NCBI GenBank assembly: GCA_965153355.1
Contig: OZ231127.1
Span: 74,214,001 to 74,278,000, forward strand
Reading direction: 5' to 3'
From: Flaccisagitta enflata
Taxonomy: Eukaryota > Chaetognatha > Sagittoidea > Aphragmophora
Length of the DNA: 64,000 nucleotides
Below are positions 1 to 11,140 of this stretch, in pieces. The position numbers and the translations under genes were made by a program. Numbering within the stretch: the stretch's first letter is position 1; every line of letters starts with the position of its first letter. Below the pieces are notes generated by a model that had not been told where the DNA came from, made no database searches, and was given only the letters and a program-made list of their open reading frames with translations.

Positions 1-440
1 CTAGCTGACGTCATGCTTCTTGAGGTACGAGCCAAAAATCTCGATTGTGAACCGTTGTTAAGTTGAACACACTTCTTTGCCTATCATAGGGGAGGGCCGG
101 CTCGCAATTTAATTGCTTCTTTGTGGTATTAAAAAGCAATTTCAGGTCTTGTTGATGATTTTCTACCTTCCCTGGAGAAACGGTTTTGGTTTTACCATCA
201 TGGGTAAAATGTGGTTGTTGGGAAAATGTCCAATTTTGGTTACTTTGGCCTCATAAGAACACTTTGCCTTTGAAATTGAACAAGAAGATTATTCATCTAG
301 AGCTCATGAGCTTACCAGTTGTGCAATCCGCATGTTTCTCTCTTTATTTGTTTACATTTAAGAGAGTTTTAAAGATGGGGCTTGTGAGGGTTTTTTTTTC
401 GCAGCATGAAATCCGGGGGAAATTTGGACATTTTTCACTT
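1..440. other. Unassigned sequence at window edge
   Basis: I see no gene here. A frame open from about 186 to 566 runs straight into the terminal repeat of the neighbouring minisatellite element, so I read it as chance. There is no splice, repeat or RNA signal I can support. Confidence 0.5.
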
Positions 441-1263
441 TTTTGGGCAGCGACCCCGAAGGGGCTGATGACCTATGCTTCCACACATAGGGGAAATTTC
501 TCCTTCACCGTTTGTCCGTCCAACCCCTTCAAAGCTTACATCCCAGCCTTGAGGCCTAAATCCTAGTCTCGAGGCCCAAATTCTAGCCTCAAGGCCTAAG
601 TCCCAGCCTCTAAGCTCAAATCTCAGCCTTGAGGCTTAAATCTCAGCCTTGAGGCTCAAATACCAGCCTTGATGCTCAAATCCCAACCAAGAGGCTCAAA
701 TCCCAACCTAGAGGCTCAAATCCCAATCTAGAGGCTCAAATCCCATCTCAAGGCTCAAATCTCAGCCTTTAAGCTTTAATCTCAGTGTCAAGGCTCAAAT
801 CCCGGTCTCAAGCCTAAAATTTCAGCCTAGAGACTCAAATCCCAGTCTTGATGCTCAAATCCCAGCCTAGAGGCTCAAATCCCAGTCTCCAGGCTCTAAT
901 TCCTACCTTGAAACTCAGATCCTACCCTCAAGGGTCAAATCCCAGCCAAGAGGCTCAAATCCAAGTCTCAAGGCTCAAATTTCAGTGTCAAATCACAGAC
1001 CCACGGCTCAAACCTCAGCCTTAAGCCTCAGATCCCAGCCTCAAGGCTCAGATCCCAGCCTCAAGGCTCAAATCAGTCTTGAGGCTCAGATAACAGCCTC
1101 AAGGCTCAAATCCAAGCCTGAAGGCTCATCTCAGCATCAAGGCTCAAATCCCAGTTAAAAACCTTCAAACTTACTAAGCATAGGTCATTGTCACACATCC
1201 TCATACACTCATATGGGGGCAACGCGTACCGCTGACCATCAAACGCTTTTGCGACTATTCACT
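441..1263 (-). mobile_element. M20-family minisatellite element, copy 1
   Basis: The left end (441-505) reads as the terminal inverted repeat of this family: a GGGCAGCG lead, a CCCCGAAGGGG hairpin, then GATGACCTATGCT and a CACATAGGGG segment that pairs back with CCTATG. The body is a degenerate ~20-bp minisatellite alternating a CCCAGCC and an AGGCTCAAAT motif. The right end (about 1178-1263) has the AAGCATAGGTCA inverted repeat, then GTACCGCTGACCATC and the family tag CGCTTTTGCGACTATT. Copies with the same order lie near 24.3, 28.8, 34.2 and 59 kb. No coding capacity is visible. Confidence 0.7.
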
Positions 1264-1542
1264 ATATCTCAGCTTTGGATCGACAAATCTTTAAAAGATT
1301 GGTGACCAAAATAAACCGTCTGAGGATTAAGGTTTTGTAGGGCTTCATAAAAGTGGCGAATCCAGTGGCACCTATCATGTTGGGTCTTAAAATTTGCATA
1401 TTACATAGGGGAACACTAATCCAGGCTTTGTTGACCCAATTTCAGGTGCGTGTTCCAATGCCACCAAAAAAACTGGCCAAAATGGCCGAAAATGGCCTTT
1501 TTTGGCCATTTTTGCCCCTTAAACCTATCTTAAATTTGGTGG

Positions 1543-3062
1543 AGAGCCATAAAATTTTGCAGGCACATGTAGTTGACCCTAATCAAGTTGTATGCAAAAA
1601 ATTTTGAAATTTTGAAAATTTTAAGGTACCTAAATTTGAAAAAAACAGGTTTTTTCTGAGTATAGGTCAAGAAAAATAATGTCATTACCCCCCTTAATAT
1701 TGACCGATTTGGACAAAATTTTCATTGGAGGTACTTCACATCATGGACTACCTCCATGGAAAATTTCATCCAAATCGGAGCACTTTAAGTGCCCGAAATA
1801 GTGTTCGAAAATCAAAAATTGGAAAAAAATGACTCTGAAAATCGTCTTTGAGCTGGTGGCATTGTCATATCAGGGCACGGATGTATGAACCATGGGCCCA
1901 AATTCCTTTAAGAGACTGTTGGTGATGCCCCAAAAATATTTCATGACCCTGGGAGCATTTTTTGGGTGTGAACTAACAGTTCTTTGAAGACCGTCAGACC
2001 AAAAATCGCGGAAATTGCTAATTTTAGGCCTTTTTCAACCTGTAACCTGAAGAAAAGTTGAAATATGGTCCTGAAATTTTGCATGCACATGTAAGAGACC
2101 CTAATTATGTTTTATGGAAAAAACATGGAATGTCCAAAAAAAATTAAGGTTCCTAAATTTAAAAAAAAGAAGTTTTTTTCGAGTATAGTTGAGAAAAAAT
2201 GATGTCATTACCCCCCTTTTTGTCGACCGATTTGGACAGAATTTTTATTTGAGGTACTTCACATCATGGACAACCTCCATGTAAAATTTCATCCAAATCG
2301 GAGCACTTTAAGTGCCCAAAATTCTGTACGACAATCAAAAATTGAAAAAAAATGACTCCGACAATCGTCTTTGAGCTGGTGGCATTGTCATATTAGGGCA
2401 GGGATGTATGAACCATGGGCCAAAATTCCTTTCAGAGACTGTTGGTGATGCCCCAAAAAAATTTCATGACCCTGTTAGCATTTTTGGGTGTCAAATAACA
2501 GTTCTTTGAAGACCGTCAGACAAAAATCGCGAAATTGTGAATTTTAGGCCTTTTCAACTGTAACTGAAGAAAAAGAAGTTGAAATATGGTCCTGAAATTT
2601 TGCATGCCCATGTAGTAGACCCTCTAATTATGTTTATGGAAAAAACATGGAATGTCCAAAAAAAATTTAAAATGACCAACCAAGGCCACAGAAAAGAAAA
2701 AAGTTTTTTTTTTCGAGTATAGTTGAGAAAAAAATGATGTCATTGCTACCCCCTTATAGTTGACCAGTTTGGACAAAATTTTTATTGGAGGTACTTCGTC
2801 ATGCACCTACGCCATGTAAAAATTTCCTCCAAATCGGAACTTGCTAAGTGTCCAAAATTCTGTACAAAAGTCAAAGAGTGGAAAAAAATGAGTCCAAAAA
2901 TCGTCCTTGAGCTGGTGGCATTGCCATAATAGGGCAGGGATGTATGAACCATGGGCCAAAATTTCTTTAAGGGACTGTTGTTGATGCCCCAAAAAATTTC
3001 ATGACCCTGGGAGCACTTTTTGGGTATCACATAATAGTTTTTTGAAGACCGTCAGACTAGGG
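1543..3062 (+). repeat. ~520-bp tandem repeat, three units
   Basis: The marker GGTACTTC recurs at about 1730, 2253 and 2790, a spacing of 523 and 537 bp. Each unit also carries TGAAATTTTGCATGC or a variant, ACATGGAATGTCC, TCCAAATCGGA and GAGCTGGTGGCATTG. Units differ by small indels and substitutions, so the array is old. Stop codons occur in all frames and I see no protein signature. An inverted single unit lies at about 6810-7335. Confidence 0.8.
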
Positions 3063-3284
3063 GGGAAAGCAAAGAGGCACTAAGAGTTAAATATTGACTC
3101 CAACATACCCTGGGGGCAACCAAATTGTGGAGGAGCCTTTACTTAAGCCTCACAAAGCAAAAAATTGGCCATATATTGCTTAGAAATAGTGGCACATCAC
3201 AGTCAGGACCAAAAATAGCGAAAATAGCAAAATTGAGACCCTTTCAATCAGTAAGTAATTGGAATTGTTCATTCGTTTGATTGT
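3063..3284. other. Spacer related to 6.3-kb sequence
   Basis: This short stretch holds motifs (AAAATAGTGGCACATC, GGACCAAAAATAGCGAAAATAGC) that resemble, in inverse order, the sequence around 6330-6400. It is probably the outer part of the same dispersed repeat as the 520-bp units. No gene is visible. Confidence 0.35.
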
Positions 3285-4390
3285 TTGTTTGTTTGTCCCC
3301 CTCCTCACCAGGCCCCTCAGGTCTCAAATCTGGCCTCTGAGACCTTAAATCTGGACTCTCAGGCCTCAAATCCAGCCTCTCAAGCCTCAAATCCAGCCTC
3401 TCAGGCCTCAAATCCAGCCTCTCAGGCCTCAAATCCAGCCTCTCAGGCCTCAAATCCGGCCTCTCTGGCTTCAAATCCAACCTTACAGGCCTCGTTCCTG
3501 GCCTCTCAGGCATCAAATTGAAGCTACTCAGGACTCAAATTAAGAAACTATAAGGCCTCAAGTCTAAATTCTCGGGCCTCAAACCTGGCCTCTCAGGCTC
3601 AAATGAAGCACTCTCTGTTTATTAGGCTGACCTCTCAGGCCTCCAAGTCGCTTGTCTCAGGCCTCAAATCAGCGATCTAAGCCTCAATTTATTGCTCTCA
3701 GGCTTCAAATCGGTCCTCTGACCTTTAAAGCCTTAATCCAGCTCTTTCAAGCATCAAGTCAGCCCTCCCAAGCTTCCGATTGGCCTTCTGGGGCCATTCA
3801 TCAGCCTTCTTAAACCTCAGTTTAGGCTCTTGAAGTCCTTCAGTAAGCCCTCTATAGCATCTCATCCACTTCTTCAGGCAGGACAAATGAAAGTCTTTGT
3901 GTTCTACAGGACTTCGTCCCCTTTAGGCACCCTCACTCCGATTCTGGCTCCCACTCTAAGCAGGGCAACAGGTATCGCTGACCACATGTTGCCTTTGAGC
4001 AACCTGGTGTGGCCATTTTGGGGTCCTTAGAGGCCCCCTATGGCATCCACTGGTCTTTTTTCAAGCATCGCCCACATCTTTGAGTTATGACAGAAGGAAC
4101 AAGAGAGAAGTTTTGGTTTTTAAAATCAAATTAACTGCCCTCTCAGTCCTGAAATCTGCCCTCTCAGGCCCTGGAATTGGTCCTCTCAGGCCTTGAATCT
4201 GCCCTCTCAGGCCTTGAATCTGCCCTCTCAGGCCTGCCATCTGCCCGCTCAGATTCAAGGCCTGAGAAGACAGATTTCATGGACTGAGAGGGCAGATTTC
4301 AGGCCTGAGCGGGCAGACTTCCTTCGTTCCCTTTGGAGCCGCAGTGGGTATTGCTGACCACATATTGCCCTTGGTCGACCTGTTTTAAGT
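3285..4390 (-). mobile_element. M21-family minisatellite element(s), degraded
   Basis: From 3298 to about 3790 a 21-bp unit (GGCCTCAAATCCAGCCTCTCA) repeats, nearly perfect at 3360-3460 and decayed afterwards. A terminal module occurs at about 3885-4015: GTGTTCTACAGGACTTCGTC, then GCAGGGCAAC and ATCGCTGACCACAT. A second minisatellite block (4138-4310) reverses direction at about 4250 and leads to a second terminal module (4345-4388, TATTGCTGACCACATATTGC). The region probably holds two overlapping or nested copies. Frames open through it are repeat artefacts. Confidence 0.65.
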
Positions 4391-4685
4391 TGCTTATATA
4401 GTATCAAAGATAGTAATATTTATTTTACAAGGATATCAGACAAAGTAAGGGGGTTTGGATGAATCTTTTGATGTACTGTATTCAAATTGTATTTTTGATT
4501 GGACTAACCCCAAACAAAAGATCTAATCATCTGTCAGTTCCTATGAGTTATGATTAGTTTAAAGCAAATAGTTAAAGTTAGTTGATTTGAGAGGGTGAAT
4601 TTAAGGACTGCAAGAGTATATTTGAGCATATTTGAGGATATGGGTTTGAAAACACTATTTTTAACAAGTGACACGGGGTCACAAT

Positions 4686-4878
4686 ATTGTGGCGGATGGA
4701 TGGGCAGGGGTGGCTAACCCCCACCCACACCCGACACCCTACCCAACTCCCTTTCCAACACACATACACAAAAAGCTTCTAAAACATTCATTTTCCCACA
4801 TTTTAACTCGTGCTCACAGACCAAAGGACGGATGGACGGATGGACAAAGCCTCATAGAGTTGCGTGTTGGCAACTAAA
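4686..4878 (+). mobile_element. HT1 hairpin-ended element
   Basis: The left part (GGCGGATGGATGGGCAGGGG) is a diverged version of the HT1 start. A short GGAC/GGATGGAC tract is followed by the family phrase GACAAAGCCTC and the terminal hairpin AGTTGCGTGTTGGCAACT. The outer GGCCGGATACACGGCC hairpin is missing or decayed. Confidence 0.65.
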
Positions 4879-5600
4879 GATCTGTGTCAGAATAATGAAC
4901 ATCTGGTTCAGTAGGGTAGTCATCCCTTCTCATCATAGTGTGGGATACAATTTTTTCAGTTGCGTGAATCTTTATCTCTACGATTATATTCTATTCTACT
5001 ATTACTTACCCCTACAAAGACAATCTATGGCTGAGCAGTGGACATTATCCAATGCAGAGGGTCCGAGTGGATTATGGCAATATTGGCGTTAATCTTCACA
5101 TGTCTCAAAAAAAATTTTTATACTCAAACAACATTTTAGTGTGACACTAGTAACTACTTGTGGCTGTTTCGGTTTCTCTTGGTGGATCAATAATACTTGA
5201 TATGAATAAATTCAAAATGTGAAAATTATTTTTTCTCTATCATAGCTGAATAATAGCTTCACTGAATGGCCTGAAGCTAATCAAAATTGTGCTTGTACCT
5301 CAGTATCAAATATATATATAGTAAAATTTACAGCAACTAATCAACTAAAGATGAGGATAAAAAATTGGAATTTTAGCTATTTTGGACTATTTTGTATAAA
5401 TGATTCTTCAAACAGGACTCAACTTTAACAGCACCAAACCACCTGTGCTATTTACAAGTGAAATTTTATATTTTTTGTCATTGGTGCTTGTTTCAAACAG
5501 GAATAAAAACATTTTATTAGCCCCAAAAAAGTACTCAATATGACAATCTTAAATTTGTTTTTCTTGCTATTTTTGCCAAAATTAGAATCAAATCCTATAA
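4879..5600. other. AT-rich stretch without recognised features
   Basis: I read both strands and found no coding frame, RNA gene or clear repeat. The composition is AT-rich with short A and T runs. Confidence 0.5.
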
Positions 5601-6300
5601 ACCTTAACCCGACAGAACCAACAGTCTAAACAGAGCCAGTTGATAATTTGAGTTTATGTTTTTTGTAACTCCTCTACAAGACTTACAGATGCTGATTTTG
5701 CTCCATATATTGAATGTCACCACATTTTATGGCTCAAAAAAGTGGTCCTTAAATTTTTGCTGATTTTTGCAACCTCTGCCAAAATTAGGCTCATCTTTGA
5801 CGCCACAAAACCTTTAGAGCTGGCTGGAAAATTGATTTTTGTTTTTTTGCAACTCTTTCATGAGTGTCTGAAGTGCTTATTTCATTGCATACATGAAGAA
5901 ATACAACATTTTAATGTCGCAAGAAGGGATCCAGAAATTTGAAGTTTTTGCCCATATCTGCGATTTTTCCATTGAGGCATCAACTTTGACCTCAAAGAAC
6001 CAACAGCCTGTTGGAAATATGGTTTTCTGTTTTTTGCAACTCTTTCATGAGTGTCTGAGGTGCTCATTTCATTGCATACAGGGAGACTTTCAACATTATG
6101 ATTCTCCAAAATAAATCTCTGAATTCACAATTTTTGCACATTTTCTTGAATTTTTGCTGAAACTAAGCGGGAAACATCAACTTTGACCCCACAGAACCCC
6201 CAGAACTGATTGGAAATTTGGTTTTCTGTTTTTTGGAGTATCATCAGGAGGGTTTAAGGTTGTTATTGACCCTCTCATATCAACCAATAACTGGTTGCAA
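5600..6300 (+). repeat. ~190-bp diverged tandem repeat
   Basis: The phrase AACTCTTTCATGAGTGTCTG occurs at 5851 and 6038, 187 bp apart. Related lines, ACAGAACC or ACAAAACC followed by a GGAAA..TTTT run, occur at about 5610, 5800, 5990 and 6195. I count three to four decayed units. Short open frames across it are not conserved between units. Confidence 0.6.
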
Positions 6301-6726
6301 GGGCTCTAGAGGGGGACCCCATATTAGTCAATTTTGCTATTTTTGCCATTTTTGGTCCTGAGGACAGTCCACAAAAAATCGAGAGGTGCCACTATTATTC
6401 TTCAACATAGGTCTCTTTTCTATGTTTCCCCCTTTTCATAAATACACTGGCCATAAGAAAAATGCCCCCTGGGATCTTAATCACTTTACTTCCTCCCCTA
6501 GTCAGACCAAAAATGGAATTGACGATGTTGATGAAGTTTACTGATCACATGCATCAGAGAGAGTTCGCTGTAAGTAATTGTCTGTTTGTCCGTTTGTCCG
6601 ATGGGGCCTTTTCCTGCACCACCTCCTCGCTTATACCTTGCCTCTGGTCTTTGATATTTAACATATAAGAAAATATGTTTTACTATATATATCACTGACT
6701 ACCAAGAGTGCAGATGATAGCTGTCT

Positions 6727-6785
6727 AGTCGCGGACACAAGACTCCACACCTTGCCATGGTGGCTGGTTGGTTGGTCAGTATGCT
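6727..6785 (-). mobile_element. HT1 terminal fragment
   Basis: TAGTCGCGGACAC, then GACTCCACACC and a GGTTGGTTGGTC tract match the reverse complement of an HT1 3' end. Only this end is present, and the adjoining sequence is the inverted 520-bp unit. Confidence 0.5.
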
Positions 6786-6809
6786 GGTCTTAACGTGCTC
6801 CAATTAGGA

Positions 6810-7335
6810 TGAAATTTTACATGGAGGTAGCCCACGATGTGAAGTACCTTCTGTAAAAATTTGGTCGAAATCAATTAACTTTTGGGGGGTAACAACATAA
6901 TATTTCCTCAACTACACTGTTTTTCTGAAATTGTGGTACCTAAAAACTTTTTGGACATTCCACTTTTCTATAAAACATAATTAGGCTCTATTACATGTGC
7001 ATGCAAAATTTCAGGACCATATCTCAACCTTTTTTTGGGTTACAGGTTGAAAAAGGCCTTTTCACTCTTATGGTCTCCAAAGAATTGTAATTTGACACCC
7101 AAAAAATGCTCCCAGAGTCATGAAATTTTTTTGGGGCATCACCAACAGTCTCCTAAAAGAATTTTGGCCCATGGTTCATACATCCCTGCCCTAATATGAC
7201 AATGCCACCAGCTCAAAGACGATTTTCAGAGTCATTTTTTTCCAATTTTTGACTTTCTTACAGAAGTTTGGGCACTTAAAGTGCTTCGATTTGGATGAAA
7301 TTTTACATGGAGGTAGTCCATGATGTGAAGTAAAT
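6810..7335 (-). repeat. Inverted single unit of the 520-bp repeat
   Basis: On the minus strand this region carries the same ordered landmarks as the units at 1543-3062: the CATGGAGGTA/TACCTCCATG segment, GAGCTGGTGGCATTG, TTTCATGACTCTGGGAGCA and TGAAATTTTGCATGC. It is the only copy here in inverse orientation. It stops abruptly at about 7335, where reverse transcriptase coding sequence begins. Confidence 0.75.
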
Positions 7336-7510
7336 CATGTGAAACACTTCCGAATGCATCCTCGAGATCAAACCATGTAATATGCACAGTCTTACCGTTA
7401 TGTTTTGCGTGACCAATAATCTCCTGTAAAATCAAATTATGGTCCTGACAACCAGAAATCTTATTGAGAAATGCCTTCTGAACCTTGCTATGGTGTTGCC
7501 ATACTTTTGC
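7328..7510 (-). pseudogene. Non-LTR retrotransposon reverse transcriptase fragment
   Basis: The minus-strand translation contains about 60 residues typical of the fingers/palm region of a LINE-type reverse transcriptase. A QKAF segment is followed by a GC..HN motif, LQEIIGHAK, and the catalytic A-motif region FDLEDAFGSVSHDL. In the RVT_1 family the aspartate of FDLEDAF binds metal. Upstream (plus 7511-7680) the frame continues without RT similarity, and downstream it runs into the 520-bp repeat. No YADD box, endonuclease or ORF1 is nearby. It is a truncated dead copy in a full reverse transcriptase's usual reading frame. Clade assignment is not possible from this length. Confidence 0.8.
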
Positions 7511-8050
7511 TCTAGATAGTAAGAAAGCGGAATAAGTCGCCGTGGCGATATCACAACAGACTGACACAACAGACACAACAGACAGACGGAGAGTGTCAGA
7601 GAGGGAGAACAGATTGGGGCAAAATGAAAGAAAGAGAAGAAAAGACATACACGGCAAGTTAGACAGAAGGCGAAACATTCGAACGACTCGTGAGAATTAT
7701 AGTCACGATTTCCAAGGAAAGCCGCGCTTATATGCCACACGTATGTAACATCAGCGATGCGTCGAGCGTTCGTAGCCACGGGGACTGAAATGTGTGTGTG
7801 GGGGGGGGGGGGGGAGTGGGGGATAACAGATTAGTGTTGTCCTGTAGGAAAAATGTTGGAGAGGGTCACTCATATCGCGATTCATAAATGAGAAGGAAGG
7901 TGTAGCATGATTATTGAGTGCCATGAAAAAGGCCATTAGCACTACCGGGTGATCGGAACGTTATTAAGCAGGAGATGGATAATGTAGCCCAAAGAGCACG
8001 CAAGTAGGAAATTGGTGCCAAAATTGGAGTAACTTGGATGATTGGTTTTG
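7511..8050. other. Unassigned sequence with a G-run
   Basis: A (TG)n tract at 7791-7800 passes into a 14-base G-run (7801-7814). A short ACAACAGAC repeat lies near 7555-7580. No gene is recognised. Confidence 0.5.
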
Positions 8051-8053
8051 AAA

Positions 8054-8242
8054 TGAATAAATAAAGAAATAAAGAAATAAAGAAATAAAGAAATAAAGAA
8101 ATAAAGAAATAAAGAAATAAAGAAATAAAGAAATAAAGAAATAAAGAAATAAAGAAAAAAAGAATTAAAGAAATAAAGGAATAAAGAAATAAATGAATAA
8201 ATAGATAAATGAATAAATAAATAAACAAATAGATAGATAAAT
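8054..8242 (+). repeat. (AAATAAAG)n microsatellite
   Basis: An 8-bp unit repeats almost perfectly to about 8160, then degrades into AAATAAAT/GAATAAAT. The minus strand is open in one frame only because the repeat lacks stops there. Confidence 0.9.
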
Positions 8243-8249
8243 CCAAAAT

Positions 8250-9010
8250 ATTAATCTAAAGTATTAATCATCAAGCGCGCCCAGGCATCCCTAGACAAAG
8301 CTACGATTGTCTATGCCTCCATCTATTCATAACACTTGTATTCCTTTCTGGCCTTGTTGGCCTTGTCTCATCCATGATGGATTTTTTTTCGATGATGTTG
8401 AACTGAAATTTCTGTCATTTGCGATAATTGATCTTCATGTTATAACTTCTTAGGATTTTAAAAAGAAAAAAAAAAACAAGCAAATCCGTTTTGAACACGC
8501 AGAGCAAAACAACTTCATGCGGTATTTTCTTTTTTTGCGTACATATTGATGGAGAGTCTCCAAAATATGCAGCTCCCTGGCAGTCTGGCCCACTGCCATC
8601 CTCCCACTCCCCCCCCCTAATAACTTTGAGTCTGACCAAACCCACCTAAAGTATCTCTCCCCTCCCTTCCCACATACCTGTCTCCAATATCTCCTATCCA
8701 CCTTCCTTCCACACTCCCAACGGCGTAAGGCAACAAAAATTGGAAAGGATGTCCGTGCCTGATACAATACATATCCAAACAGAGTCAGACTTGTAATAAC
8801 CATTTCTGTGCTAAGATCATCTGTTTTTGCCACGATGAAAGATGTAATCATCTATTTTTATTTTTTTCATCAGTTTCAGTCAAATTGGTATCCATTATTC
8901 ATATTTCAGTAATATACCAAACCAATAACGTCAGCAAACTTCCTCGACATCCGTTCCCCTACGCCGATGCAGTCATTCCCCCCCCCCCTCTTCCCACTTA
9001 CAGAAATCCC
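8250..9010. other. Unassigned sequence
   Basis: No repeat or gene is supportable. Two overlapping minus-strand frames (about 8415-8851) are open, but they lack splice sites, a conserved motif or coding-like composition. Confidence 0.45.
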
Positions 9011-9575
9011 CGTTCTCATTTTCTCATTCGGACGTTAACGTTGACAGGCGTTCATATTTTGTAAACCTTCCGAGAGGCAAAAATTTTCCCTTATATGTTT
9101 CCGACACAGATTGTCAATTGTCAATAGTCTTGCGGTAACCTCATGTGAGAACTTTCCACTAGTAAGAAGTTTCAAAATGATACACTAAACAAACAAAAAC
9201 TCTTTTAACCCTTATTGGCCATTATTGGCACAGATCCAATCATTTGTAAAATAAATTTGAACGTATCAAAAAGGAAAAAAGAAAATTTAGACATCCATCA
9301 ATTTGTCTCTTTTTCGTCCTTTCTTTCTTTCTTTTTTCTTTTTTCTTTCTTTCCTTCTTTCTTTTTTCTTTCCTTTTTCCTTTTCATCTTCTTTCCTCCT
9401 TTCCATCTTTCCTTCTTTATTTCTTTATTTTGACTTTTTCTCCTTTTGTTTTTTTTCCTTTTTCCTCTTTCTCATTTGAGATCTTCCGACACATTTCTTC
9501 CCTTTCCGAGAAGCGGCGCTTCCCGCTTCTTCAAAATATGAACGCCTGAACGTTGATGAGAAACGGGTGAGATTT
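9010..9575. mobile_element. MITE-like element with ~40-bp inverted ends
   Basis: The sequence at 9033-9062 (GTTGACAGGCGTTCATATTT) is matched in inverse orientation at 9531-9560 (AAATATGAACGCCTGAACGT). Similarity extends outward through TCTCATTC/GATGAGAAACGGG. The interior contains a CTTT-rich pyrimidine tract at about 9308-9475. It has no coding capacity, so I take it to be a non-autonomous TIR element. Confidence 0.55.
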
Positions 9576-10111
9576 TGAAGCTGAATTGATGGTTGGAGAT
9601 ACGAGATCCAGTGAAATCGAATATTGTAAAACCTCTCGATTCAACTTCGCAGACAGCTCAGGCAAAGAGGTTAGAAAAGGAATAGAGGTAGAAAAATTGG
9701 AACGAATGGATGAATTTCATCAACGAAACAAAAGAATTGCAAAGGTTTTTTGGATTGTAAAAGCTGATTGCCTAAAGGGATAGCCTATGAAAGTCGCAAT
9801 TAAAACTTTTCTCAGACAGCAAATTTCCACAGCAAATTCTATAGTAATTTCAGCAGTAGATCTCCGTGCGAAATGTCATCAAATACACTCATTTTTTCAT
9901 AAGAACATGTTACTTTTTTCTGAGGCTCAGTGTTATTATTTTTTGGTCAATTTGAGGCTCAAACTGTTATTATGGTGTTCTTGTTTTACTTTGATCAGTA
10001 GCTCTTACTAGAATACCCATTTTTCTGGTGGTTTTATTCTGATCTTCAACTGAAACAAAGAGGGGAATTTTAATCGGGATGTTTATCTCAAATGGGTTTA
10101 ATTCTATCAAC
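9576..10111. other. Unassigned, with AAGAACAT/GAGGCTCA motifs
   Basis: At 9898-10000 there are ATAAGAACATGTTAC, GAGGCTCAGTGTTATTATTT and TTGAGGCTCAAACTG. Similar pieces occur at 21.95-22.58 kb, so this is part of a dispersed repeat. The open frame at 9586-9783 has no recognisable domain. Confidence 0.4.
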
Positions 10112-10872
10112 AAGGCCGGATACATGGCCACCAGTTGCGGACGGGTGGGCAGGGGCGGTTATTCGCGTTTTCCCACTTTTTGACTCGTGCTGACGGACGG
10201 ACCGACGGACCAACGGACGGATGGACGGACGGATGGACAAAGCCTCTTATACTACTTAGGCCATAAAAAACGCAATCTACATGCACAAGGATAAGGGTAC
10301 AATACTGGTCAAGGAGTATGGCTCTCTTGAGTAATTTGGATGTGTTTTCGTGTGAGGAGTTCAAAAAACTTGGTCCCAAAAGGCTATGATGAGCCGTTTT
10401 AGAGATATTAACCAATCTTTGGAAAAGTACCATTCTGAAACTCACACAAAACTTGCCCATTTTTAGTTAAGATACCTTCAATTCGGTTTCTGCAAAACAG
10501 ATTCTGTCACCACTGCCATTTATCCTCTGCAATATTACCCCTAGTAATAATAAAAGGTAAATCAGTAAAAGACTTGAGGTCCTTGTATCATTAACTACCT
10601 CTAGGATGAAGGAGAAACCTTACAAGTTGTTGATTAAAACGCTTCAATTTGGGATCCAGCTTTGAGTGAACATGTGGGCAAAACCTTTCTAATCCTTGCT
10701 CAAATACTGCAGAGGCACCTTCTTCGATTCAGGGGGTCATAATGGATACTAGTCCTAAACATACATGCACGCCTCCAAAGATTTGAAGAGCTACATTATC
10801 AAAAATTCAAGTCTTTTTTGGTAAATTGCGTTTTTTATGGCCTAAGTAGAGTTGCGTGTCCGCAACTAAAAA
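10112..10872 (+). mobile_element. HT1 element split by a nested MITE
   Basis: The left half (10112-10254) has the outer GGCCGGATACATGGCC hairpin, the tag AGTTGCGGACGGGTGGGCAG, a TTTTCCCACTTTTTGACTC segment, (ACGG)n tract and GACAAAGCCTCTTAT. The right end (10847-10872) has the terminal hairpin AGTTGCGTGTCCGCAACT followed by AAAAA. The tag AGTTGCGGAC is the reverse complement of the end GTCCGCAACT. The element is interrupted just before its terminal hairpin by the MITE at 10255-10846. Confidence 0.8.
10255..10846. mobile_element. 592-bp TIR element nested in HT1
   Basis: The ends are a perfect 22-bp inverted repeat beginning CTTAGGCCATAAAAAACGCA, with TA on each side. Tc1/mariner superfamily elements duplicate TA, which fits. 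No transposase is visible; the interior has stops in all frames. Confidence 0.8.
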
Positions 10873-11140
10873 TGCAATTCAGATTGAAATCGATCATTGC
10901 CATTGCTTTTGTGATACTTGTCACTATAGTAGTTCCTTGTTCTCAATGGTGGCAAATAAAGTTCAAAAATTCTGAAATTCTTTTCCACATCTGATCCTCA
11001 ATGTTCTTAGAGAACACTGCTGTTTGAATTTCTCTCTAAGTCAATGTTTCAAAACATCACCTTTAGCCGCGAATTCTGAGTGGAGGGGATTATGGAGCAG
11101 GAGCATAGATACGAGATTCAAGAAACCACACAACCCCACG
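10873..11140. other. Unassigned spacer
   Basis: No feature is supportable between the HT1 element and the start of the GAGACATGATACAC repeat region. Confidence 0.5.
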
